Shown here: piece by piece, positions 53,414 to 61,144 of the stretch | Layout: the number at the start of each line of letters is the position of its first letter | Position numbering within the stretch: position 1 is the stretch's first letter | NCBI RefSeq assembly: GCF_000813985.1 | Contig: NZ_JWLJ01000001.1 | Location: 546,453 to 610,452, forward strand | DNA length: 64,000 nucleotides | From: Ruegeria sp. ANG-R | GTDB taxonomy: Bacteria > Pseudomonadota > Alphaproteobacteria > Rhodobacterales > Rhodobacteraceae | Direction of reading: 5' to 3' | Program-made: the position numbers and the translations under genes | The notes under the pieces: generated by a model | Told to the model about the DNA's origin: nothing | Database searches by the model: none | Seen by the model: the letters and a program-made list of their open reading frames with translations, nothing else

Positions 53414-54862
53414 ATGATGGATCTTCGCCCTGTCGGATATGTGATTGGCCTGCTGGTCGCCATTCTAGGGGCGACCATGCTGCTGCCGATGCTTGCCGAC
53501 CTGATCGAAGGGCGGGGCGAGTGGCACGTTTTCTTTGAAAGTGCGGTCATCACGCTTCTGACCGGCAGTGTCCTGGCGATGAGCTGCTCGAACGGGGTCG
53601 GGGAAGGTCTGACCATCCGTCAGACCTTTTTGCTGACCTCGGGTGTCTGGCTGGCGCTGCCGGTATTCGGCGCCATCCCGTTCCTGTTCGGGGCGACCGA
53701 ACTGCGCTTTGTCGACGCCTATTTCGAGGCCATGTCAGGCCTGACAACAACGGGCTCGACGGTGATTTCCGGGCTCGACGAGCTGCCTCAGGGCTTGCTG
53801 CTGTGGCGCGGTGTGCTGCAGTGGCTGGGTGGCATCGGCATCATCGTCGTCGCCATGGTGTTCCTGCCCGAACTGCGCGTCGGCGGGATGCAGATCTTCC
53901 GCTCGGAAGGGTTCGAGACGATGGGAAAAATCCTGCCCCGCGCGCAGGAGATCGCAGGGCAGATTTCGCTGATCTACGTGTTTCTGACCGTCGTTTGCGC
54001 CCTAGTCTATGCCGGGCTTGGAATGGGTTTTTTCGATGCGGTCGTACATGCGTTGACCACATTGTCCACGGGCGGGTTCTCCAACTACGACGCCTCGTTC
54101 GGAACCTTCTCAGGACCGGCCGAGTATGCGGCCTCGGTCTTCATGATCTTGGCCGCGCTGCCCTTTGTGCGCTACGTGCAGTTCGCCAACGGCACGACCA
54201 ATTCGCTTTGGAAAGACAGCCAGATACGCGCCTTTCTGGGAACCATTGCGGTGTTGGTGGTGATCATGTCGGTGTTTCTGACCTCGGTCTTCCCGCATCA
54301 TTGGGAACAGGCGTTTCGCGAATCGCTGTTCAATATCACCTCGATCATTTCGGGCACGGGCTATGCCAGTGTCGACTATATGGGCTGGGGCAGCTTCCCG
54401 ATCATGCTGTTCTTTTTGATCGGCCTGATCGGAGGCTGCGCGGGCTCGACCGCATGTTCGATCAAGATATTCCGGTACCAGCTGCTTTTTGCTTCGATCA
54501 AGACGCAAATCCGACGCATCCGCTCGCCCCATGGGGTGTTTATGCCGCGCTATGACGGGCGGGCGATCGGGCGGGACGTTTTGACCTCGGTCATGAGCTA
54601 TTTCATGTTCTTCGCGCTGTCGCTGGGCGTCTTGTCATGGGCGCTGGCCTTGACCGGGCTGGATTTTATCACATCCGTGTCCGGGGCCGCGACGGCGCTG
54701 GCCAATGTGGGGCCGGGGCTGGGCGATCAGATCGGACCGGCAGGCAACTTCGCGGGCCTGAATGACGGCGCCAAGTGGCTGCTGATCATCGGGATGCTGG
54801 TCGGCAGACTTGAACTGCTGGCCGTCTACGCGATCTTTACCGTTCAATTCTGGAGAGGCTGA
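53414..54862 (+). CDS. trkH: Trk-type potassium uptake protein TrkH
   Basis: The 482-residue membrane protein has the four pore repeats with selectivity-filter motifs: GLTTTGSTVISG, TLSTGGFSNYD, ISGTGYASVDY and ANVGPGLGDQ. The length is nearly identical to E. coli TrkH (483). It takes up K+ with TrkA, which is outside the window. It is coupled to the next gene by TGATG, an unusual partner. Confidence 0.95.
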   Translation: MMDLRPVGYVIGLLVAILGATMLLPMLADLIEGRGEWHVFFESAVITLLTGSVLAMSCSNGVGEGLTIRQTFLLTSGVWLALPVFGAIPFLFGATELRFVDAYFEAMSGLTTTGSTVISGLDELPQGLLLWRGVLQWLGGIGIIVVAMVFLPELRVGGMQIFRSEGFETMGKILPRAQEIAGQISLIYVFLTVVCALVYAGLGMGFFDAVVHALTTLSTGGFSNYDASFGTFSGPAEYAASVFMILAALPFVRYVQFANGTTNSLWKDSQIRAFLGTIAVLVVIMSVFLTSVFPHHWEQAFRESLFNITSIISGTGYASVDYMGWGSFPIMLFFLIGLIGGCAGSTACSIKIFRYQLLFASIKTQIRRIRSPHGVFMPRYDGRAIGRDVLTSVMSYFMFFALSLGVLSWALALTGLDFITSVSGAATALANVGPGLGDQIGPAGNFAGLNDGAKWLLIIGMLVGRLELLAVYAIFTVQFWRG

Positions 54863-56436
54863 TGAAACGACCCCTGGGGGCGCAAATCTCGCACATGCTG
54901 AGGGATCGTGGCGTCGATGTGATCTTTGGTATTCCCGGTGTTCATAATCAGGAAATGTATCGCGGCATCGAAGAGGCCGGGATCACTCATATTCTGGCCC
55001 GCCATGAGCAGGGGGCGGGGTTCATGGCGGATGGCTATGCCCGTGCCTCGGGCAAGCCGGGGGTCGCCTATGTGATCACCGGCCCGGGCCTGTGTAACAT
55101 CATGACGCCGATGGGGCAGGCCTATTCGGATTCCGTGCCGCTGCTGGTGCTATCCTCCTGTCTGGACGATGTGCAGGCCCAACGCGGGCAGCTGCACCAG
55201 ATGAAGGATCAGCGCGCAGCGGCTGAGACGGTAACCGACTGGTCCTGTCAGGCAAACGATGCGCAGGCGGCTTACGGATTGATTGAGCGCGCTTTCGAAG
55301 AGTTTGAGCTTTCGCGCCCGCGCCCCAAGCACATTCAGGTCCCTATCGCGCAGTTGGAGGCCGAGGCGGTGCCCGCGCCCTTCCCGAACCAGCCTGCGCT
55401 GCGCAACAAGACATTGCCGCCGGATGTGGCGCCAGTCCTGTCACTTCTCAATATCGCGCAACGACCCTTGTTCATTCTGGGGGGCGGGTGCCGGTCGAAC
55501 CTGTGGCGGCAGATATTGATGCAGCTGGGGGCGGCATGTTTCACGACCTATGCAGGGCGGGGTCTGCCCGGGGCTGACTATCCGCTTGATTTCGGGTCGA
55601 CGCTGCCGCGACCGGGCAGTGCCGAGGTGATCGCCTCGGCGGATCTGGTCGTGGTCGTCGGGGCCGAACTGGGCGAGGTTGATCTGTGGCGGCGTGATCT
55701 GGGCCATACCGCGACGATGGTACGCGTCGATCTGGACCCGCAGGTCCTGTCGGATCACCACCGCGCCGCAGTCAAATTGCAGGCAGATGGCGAGGGCTTT
55801 GCCCGTGCGTTGTGGACTGCAACCGAAGGGGTGAAACCGGCCACCGGCTGGTCCGCGGAAGAAGTGCGCAACGCCCGCGTGCGCTGGCGGGCCGAGGTGG
55901 ATGCTGAGCGCCCGGGGATTGTTCCGGTGATCGATGCGTTGCGGGCCGCGATGCCGGTGGACACGATGATCTATTCGGATATGACCCAGTTTGCATATGC
56001 CTCGAAAGAGGTCTGGGACATGGCCTTCCCCTATCACTGGCATCACCCGACCGGGTTTGGCACGCTGGGCTATGCCCTGCCTGCCGGGATCGGAGGCGCG
56101 GTGGCGCGAGGGGGTAAGCCGACAGCGGTGATCGCGGGCGACTACGGGTTCCACTACACGATGCAAGAGCTTGGGGTTGCGGTAGAGCTTGGCCTGTCGC
56201 TGCCCATCATCCTGTGGGACAACGGCAAGCTGAAAGAGATCGAGGACAGCATGGTACGGGGTCAGATTGCACCCAATGCTGTGATCGCACGCAATCCGGA
56301 TTTCTGCAGACTGGCCGAGGCTTTCGGGGCGCGGTCGGCGGCACCGGAAACTCTGGATGAGATGCAGGCGGCCGTGCGTTCCGCGTTCAGGGCCGCAGGG
56401 CCAACGCTGATCCGCGTCACGCCGGATATCCTGTGA
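54862..56436 (+). CDS. aruI: Thiamine diphosphate-dependent enzyme, probable 5-guanidino-2-oxopentanoate decarboxylase
   Basis: The 524-residue protein has the AHAS/oxo-acid decarboxylase three-domain layout. The N-terminal catalytic Glu is in HILARHEQGAGFMADGYARA; the ThDP motif is in AGDYGFHYTMQELGVAVELG with Asn in LWDNGKLKEI. This sequence type is named 5-guanidino-2-oxopentanoate decarboxylase (AruI) in Pseudomonas, part of the arginine transaminase pathway. Neighbouring arginine genes are not visible, so the exact substrate is inferred. Its ATG overlaps the trkH stop. A terminator follows. Confidence 0.8.
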   Translation: MKRPLGAQISHMLRDRGVDVIFGIPGVHNQEMYRGIEEAGITHILARHEQGAGFMADGYARASGKPGVAYVITGPGLCNIMTPMGQAYSDSVPLLVLSSCLDDVQAQRGQLHQMKDQRAAAETVTDWSCQANDAQAAYGLIERAFEEFELSRPRPKHIQVPIAQLEAEAVPAPFPNQPALRNKTLPPDVAPVLSLLNIAQRPLFILGGGCRSNLWRQILMQLGAACFTTYAGRGLPGADYPLDFGSTLPRPGSAEVIASADLVVVVGAELGEVDLWRRDLGHTATMVRVDLDPQVLSDHHRAAVKLQADGEGFARALWTATEGVKPATGWSAEEVRNARVRWRAEVDAERPGIVPVIDALRAAMPVDTMIYSDMTQFAYASKEVWDMAFPYHWHHPTGFGTLGYALPAGIGGAVARGGKPTAVIAGDYGFHYTMQELGVAVELGLSLPIILWDNGKLKEIEDSMVRGQIAPNAVIARNPDFCRLAEAFGARSAAPETLDEMQAAVRSAFRAAGPTLIRVTPDIL

Positions 56437-56445
56437 ACCCATGAA

Positions 56446-56475
56446 AAAGGCGCCACAGCTGAATGCGGCGCCTTT
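56446..56475. terminator. Bidirectional terminator between convergent genes
   Basis: AAAGGCGCC and GGCGCCTTT are perfect 9-bp arms with a 12-base loop. A- and T-rich ends suit both strands. It separates the ThDP enzyme gene from the pseudoprotease gene. Confidence 0.85.
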
Positions 56476-56487
56476 CTATCTGGTGAC

Positions 56488-58227
56488 TCAGTCCCAGCAG
56501 TGCACCAGAACGGTCATTCCGTTGGCGCGGCGGCTCAGTTCATTCGGTGAAATCCGGGCCGACGCCTGCGCAGGTTGGCCCGAGATGCCCGCTTTGCTCA
56601 GCACCTCGGTCAGGCGCCCGACATTGGCTGCCAGACTGACTGCGTCGGGCAGGGTGCGCCCGTCCGAAGGCGTAGGCAGCAACATGCCAACGACGCTGCC
56701 GCTGTCATCAAACACGGGCCCGCCCGCATCACCCGGCTGGGCCGCAAGGGCAAGGCGTTTGACGCCATCCTCACCGTTCAGGCCGCGAATGTCGGCAATC
56801 TCGCCGAAGGTCAGGGTTGGGGCACCCAGCGCGCCTTGGTAGGAAAAGCCCGACACGGCGACCTGAGACTGGATGCGCGGCTGGTCCGCACGGAATTCGG
56901 CGACGCTGATTGGCGCCAGCGTTTGGCTGGGGCGCAGGACAGCGACGCCGAGATCGGCATCCTGCCACGCAACCTGTACCTCCTGATCGCCATCCAGCGT
57001 GATGCGGGTACAGCCGTCTGCAGCCTCGGCTACGGTCAGGACCGCCCCGCTGGCATCAGCGAAGAAGCCGGATCGCGACAGGCGCGGTTTGCGGATTTGC
57101 AGGCCCGAGATCAGATCGATGCGCTGTTCCGCATCCGCCCCGGCACCGGCATCCAGCACGGCGTCGGTGGTGGTGAAACTGGCGCGCATCGCCGCGAGAA
57201 CCCGGGCGCGGCGCGCCTCGTCGCCCTGGGGCCAGACCAGCGTGAAGCCTTTGATCTTGCCTTCCTTCAGCGCAGCCTGCGTGAACGAAACAATCCCGTC
57301 ACCGCGCCCTTCGATGGTGAAGCTGTTGCCGCGCAGTGCGCGCTCGCCTTCGAGCGGGATGATCTCAAGCGATTGCATCACCTGATACAACGCGCGCAGC
57401 GTGGCGGGTGAACCTTCCTGTGAGATCAGCAGCGCTTTGGCACCCAGATCGGATGTCGGTTTGAAATGGGCGAAAGGCGCCTCGTAGCGGTCAAAACCCA
57501 GGACGCCCTGCGGCATGTCCAGTTCGATCCCGGCTTGCGGGTCAGAGTACCGCTCCATCCCGACGCTGATCAGCGGTGCGTTGTAGTCATCCAGCAGGGC
57601 TTTCCGCTGTAACGTCGTCAATACGCCAGTTGCTTCGAACCCGTTGAACCTCTGCCAGTCGCTCATCGACCGGCGGGTGCCCTGACCGAACGCACCGTCA
57701 ATGGTCGAGTTGTAGAAGCCTGCGGCCTGCAGTGCGGTTTGCAAGTCCTTGCGTTCCTGCGCCGTCAGCAGGCGTTCACCCTGCAGCGCCTGCGAGCGGG
57801 TTTCGTCGGAGGCTTGCGGGGTCAATCCGGCCTGTGGTTGTTGTGGTTGCGGTTCCGGTTGGACAGGCGCGTTGATCAGACCCCGGTCGAGGATATTGAC
57901 GCCGACCGGCCAGAACTGCTGCCCCAGAGCGCTGGAGAAGGCGATAAAACTGTCCGTTGGTATCTGACGTTCGGCGCGGTAGACGCGCAAAACCTGTTCG
58001 GCATCGTCACGCAAATATGGCCCGATAACAATGGCATACCAGCCACTGTCCAGACGAAATCCGTTCACGTCCGGCAAAGCGTTCGCGTAGGCTTGTGCCC
58101 GTTCCTGCGCCTCGCGCAGTGAGGGCTGTGCCTCGATCTGAACCCAGACGCCAAGGTCTTGCTGGGCGAAGGCGGCGCGCAGGCCGAAGAGGAAAAAGAA
58201 TAGAGTAACCGTAAATACGCGTGTCAT
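56488..58227 (-). CDS. SPOR/PG-binding/trypsin-like pseudoprotease
   Basis: The 579-residue secreted protein has a signal peptide (residues 1-21, FFFLFGLRAAFA), a SPOR-like domain (about 25-110), a peptidoglycan-binding domain type 1 (about 153-213, LQTALQAAGFYNSTIDGAFG and then QGTRRSMSDWQRF), and a C-terminal trypsin-like domain (about 385-575). In the last, the serine motif reads GDAGGP with Ala501 (codon GCG) in place of the nucleophile, and the His position (VLTVAEAADGC, residues ~397-407) has no His. Asp is kept in DADLGVAVL. It should be catalytically inactive, and may bind peptidoglycan or partner proteins at the cell envelope. Confidence 0.85.
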   Translation of the reverse strand: MTRVFTVTLFFFLFGLRAAFAQQDLGVWVQIEAQPSLREAQERAQAYANALPDVNGFRLDSGWYAIVIGPYLRDDAEQVLRVYRAERQIPTDSFIAFSSALGQQFWPVGVNILDRGLINAPVQPEPQPQQPQAGLTPQASDETRSQALQGERLLTAQERKDLQTALQAAGFYNSTIDGAFGQGTRRSMSDWQRFNGFEATGVLTTLQRKALLDDYNAPLISVGMERYSDPQAGIELDMPQGVLGFDRYEAPFAHFKPTSDLGAKALLISQEGSPATLRALYQVMQSLEIIPLEGERALRGNSFTIEGRGDGIVSFTQAALKEGKIKGFTLVWPQGDEARRARVLAAMRASFTTTDAVLDAGAGADAEQRIDLISGLQIRKPRLSRSGFFADASGAVLTVAEAADGCTRITLDGDQEVQVAWQDADLGVAVLRPSQTLAPISVAEFRADQPRIQSQVAVSGFSYQGALGAPTLTFGEIADIRGLNGEDGVKRLALAAQPGDAGGPVFDDSGSVVGMLLPTPSDGRTLPDAVSLAANVGRLTEVLSKAGISGQPAQASARISPNELSRRANGMTVLVHCWD

Positions 58228-58432
58228 TGTCTGCCCGTGTTATGCAGTGTTTTCACTTTGGCGCAGATTACGCGGAATCGACCTGTGATTGCCATGCCCG
58301 GAATACGGGGAATTCTGGGTGTGGCTGCGCAGTGACAGAGTGGCCCAATGGCCCGTTGACGCCCAACGGCCCCTTGCATAGGAAGGACCGAACCCACCGG
58401 AACCGGGCGCATGGGCGCCCAGAGGGAATGTC

Positions 58433-59362
58433 ATGACCGAACCGTCCAGCGCACCACGTTCGTTTCAGGAGATCATCCTGCGGCTTCAGACCTATTGGGC
58501 CTCAAAGGGTTGCGCGATATTGCAGCCCTACGACATGGAAGTTGGGGCTGGGACTTTCCACCCCGCGACCACTCTGCGCGCTTTGGGGTCCAAGGCTTGG
58601 GCAGCGGCCTATGTGCAGCCGTCGCGCCGTCCGACCGACGGGCGCTATGGTGAAAACCCGAACCGGTTGCAGCATTACTATCAGTATCAGGTGCTGATCA
58701 AACCCAGCCCGCCGGATCTGCAGGAGCTTTATCTGGGTTCGTTGCAGGCCATCGGCATCGATATGGAGCTGCACGACATCCGCTTTGTCGAGGATGACTG
58801 GGAGAGCCCGACGCTTGGTGCCTGGGGGCTGGGCTGGGAGGTCTGGTGTGACGGTATGGAAGTCAGCCAGTTCACCTACTTCCAGCAGGTCGGCGGGCAT
58901 GACTGCGCGCCTGTCTCGGGCGAGTTGACCTATGGTCTGGAGCGGTTGGCGATGTATGTGCTGGGCGTCGATCACGTGATGGACATGCCGTTCAATGACC
59001 CTCAGTCACCCAGCCCGCTAACCTATGGCGATATCTTCAAGCAAACCGAAGAGGAATACGCCCGCTGGAACTTTGACGTAGCCAATACCGAGGTTCTGCT
59101 GCGCCACTTCCAAGAGGCCGAGGCTGAATGCGCCGCCATTCTGGCGCAGGAACATGACGATCCAAAAACCGGCAAACGCATTATCATGGCGCACCCGGCT
59201 TATGATCAGTGCATCAAGGCATCGCATATCTTCAACCTGTTGGATGCGCGGGGGGTGATCTCGGTGACCGAACGGCAGGCCTATATCGGACGGGTTCGGG
59301 CGCTGGCCAAGCAATGCGCCGACGCGTTCGTGCTGACCGAGGCGGCGGGCCACGTCGCGTGA
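58433..59362 (+). CDS. glyQ: Glycyl-tRNA synthetase alpha subunit
   Basis: The 309-residue protein carries the class II catalytic core: [18 protein letters not shown] with motif 2-like elements, and [17 protein letters not shown], then [20 protein letters not shown] (motif 3). It forms an alpha2beta2 enzyme with glyS, 1.8 kb downstream. AGAGGGAATG lies just before the ATG. The gap to glyS is filled by a DUF6446 gene and a gltS gene. Confidence 0.96.
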   Translation: MTEPSSAPRSFQEIILRLQTYWASKGCAILQPYDMEVGAGTFHPATTLRALGSKAWAAAYVQPSRRPTDGRYGENPNRLQHYYQYQVLIKPSPPDLQELYLGSLQAIGIDMELHDIRFVEDDWESPTLGAWGLGWEVWCDGMEVSQFTYFQQVGGHDCAPVSGELTYGLERLAMYVLGVDHVMDMPFNDPQSPSPLTYGDIFKQTEEEYARWNFDVANTEVLLRHFQEAEAECAAILAQEHDDPKTGKRIIMAHPAYDQCIKASHIFNLLDARGVISVTERQAYIGRVRALAKQCADAFVLTEAAGHVA

Positions 59363-59399
59363 TCGCCGTAAGCGCTGTTATGAGACGGAGGCGTGACGC

Positions 59400-59921
59400 A
59401 TGACCGGAAAATTGCTGGCTATTCTGCTGGTTGTCTGCGCCGTCGCGGCGGGTGTCGGCATGTATTACCTGCAGATTTATGGGTTTTACTATGAGGTCGA
59501 GCCAATCCCTGATCGGGATGTGGCCCTGCTGAGGCAGGGGGGTGCGACCCCCGAACCCATCGCCTATACGGCGTTTCAGGCGATTGACGCCGACAGCTCT
59601 CCGATCCGCTACAGGGCCTGTTTCGAAACCGATCTGACGCCCGATCAGATGACCGGGTTCGTCGCGGTCGAAAACCCGGAGCCGCTGACCGCGCCGGGGT
59701 GGTTCGACTGTTACGATGCGGTCGCTCTGGCCGGAGCGCTGAAATCGGGGCAGGCGCAGGCGTTCATGGGCGCCAAGAACATCCACTATGGCGTCGACCG
59801 TATTGTGGCGGTGACTCAGGACGGCAAGGGCTATGTCTGGCACGCGCTGAACAATTGCGGCGAAAAGGCCTATGACGGGACGGTCGTGGGCGAGGAATGC
59901 CCGCCCCGACCCGAGAACTGA
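59400..59921 (+). CDS. DUF6446 family membrane-anchored protein
   Basis: The 173-residue protein has one N-terminal helix (LLAILLVVCAVAAGVGMYYL) and a soluble domain with the family pattern FQAIDADSSPIRYRACFETD, then GWFDCYDAVALAGALKSG and HYGVDRIVAVTQDG. Four Cys (in YRACFE, FDCYD, NNCGEK and EECPP) may form disulfides in the periplasm. It is a roseobacter/rhodobacter-specific family between glyQ and glyS, of unknown function. Confidence 0.8.
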   Translation: MTGKLLAILLVVCAVAAGVGMYYLQIYGFYYEVEPIPDRDVALLRQGGATPEPIAYTAFQAIDADSSPIRYRACFETDLTPDQMTGFVAVENPEPLTAPGWFDCYDAVALAGALKSGQAQAFMGAKNIHYGVDRIVAVTQDGKGYVWHALNNCGEKAYDGTVVGEECPPRPEN

Positions 59922-59926
59922 CGCAA

Positions 59927-61135
59927 ATGGGCACGGTTGTCGAGATCCCGGATTTCCTGACTGCGACGCTGGGCTTTGCGGTCTATCTGCTGGGGGCCGA
60001 GATCAACGCCCGTGTCGCGCCCCTGCGCAGCTTTAACATCCCCGAGCCGGTAACCGGAGGGCTTCTGGCGTCGCTGGTGGTACTGGCTCTGTATCTGGTG
60101 TTCGGGGTTGAGTTGTCTTTTGGCCTGACCGCGCGCGATTTCCTGTTGGTGCTGTTCTTTGCGGGTATCGGTCTGAACGCCCGCCTGTCTGATTTAATTG
60201 CGGGCGGCAAGCCATTGCTGTTGCTTTTGATTTTAACGCTCCTGACCATTGTCGCGCAGAATGTCATCGGAGCTGCCGGGGCGACGCTGTTCGGTTATCC
60301 CGCTCAGGCCGGGGTCCTGTTCGGCTCGGCTGCGCTGATCGGCGGGCACGGGACCGCGATTGCCTGGGCACCCGAGGTTGCGCAGGCCACGGGGCTGGGT
60401 GGTGCGACCGAACTTGGCGTTGCTGTGGCCACATTGGGCCTTGTGCTGGCCGCTCTGGTCGGGGGACCCATCGCGCGGCTGCTGATCGAGGGGCGCAAGC
60501 TTGGCCCCGACCGGCCTGAAGAAGAACACACGGTGGGCTTGCCCAATGAGGCCGACCAGAAATCCGGTATCGATCATCTGACGGTCATGCGCGTGCTTTT
60601 GCATCTGAATCTGGCGATCATCTCGGGCTACGTGTTGAGTGAGGCGATCAGTGCCGCCGGGCTCAAGCTGCCGCTGTTTGTACCCTGCCTGATCATGGGG
60701 ATCGTGATCGCCAACCTGCGCGCAATGATTGCCCCGAATGCGCCACCCGTGTCGCGCACGCCCTCGCTGGCGCTGATCTCGGAATTCGCTCTTGGCGCCT
60801 TTCTGGCGATGTCACTGATGAGCCTTCAACTTTGGACAATCGCCGAACTGGGCCTCGCAATCGCGGTGATCATGACAGCGCAAACCCTGTTTGCGGTCGC
60901 CTTCGTTCTCTGGGTTCTGTTCCCGATGATGGGCTCGAACTATCGCGCCGCCGTTCTGTCCGCCGGGTTCGGGGGCTTTGCGCTGGGCGCGACCCCGACC
61001 GCCATCGCAAATATGACCGCTGTGACCAAGCGATATGGCCCGTCGCCTATTGCCTTTATCGTGCTCCCCCTTGTATCCGCCTTCTTTGTGGATATCGCCA
61101 ACGCCATCGTCATTCAGACGATTGTGAATTTCTAA
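59927..61135 (+). CDS. gltS: Sodium/glutamate symporter-like GltS
   Basis: The 402-residue protein has ten to twelve helices in two inverted halves. Reentrant-loop motifs are SAALIGGHGTAIAWAPEVAQ and GAELGV-like TGLGGATELGVAVATLG in one half, and FGGFALGATPTAIANMTAVT in the other. It imports glutamate with Na+. The start at 59927 is chosen over ATG 59897, which overlaps the previous gene. It lies ten bases upstream of glyS, so both share a transcript. Confidence 0.9.
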   Translation: MGTVVEIPDFLTATLGFAVYLLGAEINARVAPLRSFNIPEPVTGGLLASLVVLALYLVFGVELSFGLTARDFLLVLFFAGIGLNARLSDLIAGGKPLLLLLILTLLTIVAQNVIGAAGATLFGYPAQAGVLFGSAALIGGHGTAIAWAPEVAQATGLGGATELGVAVATLGLVLAALVGGPIARLLIEGRKLGPDRPEEEHTVGLPNEADQKSGIDHLTVMRVLLHLNLAIISGYVLSEAISAAGLKLPLFVPCLIMGIVIANLRAMIAPNAPPVSRTPSLALISEFALGAFLAMSLMSLQLWTIAELGLAIAVIMTAQTLFAVAFVLWVLFPMMGSNYRAAVLSAGFGGFALGATPTAIANMTAVTKRYGPSPIAFIVLPLVSAFFVDIANAIVIQTIVNF

Positions 61136-61144
61136 GGACCGACC

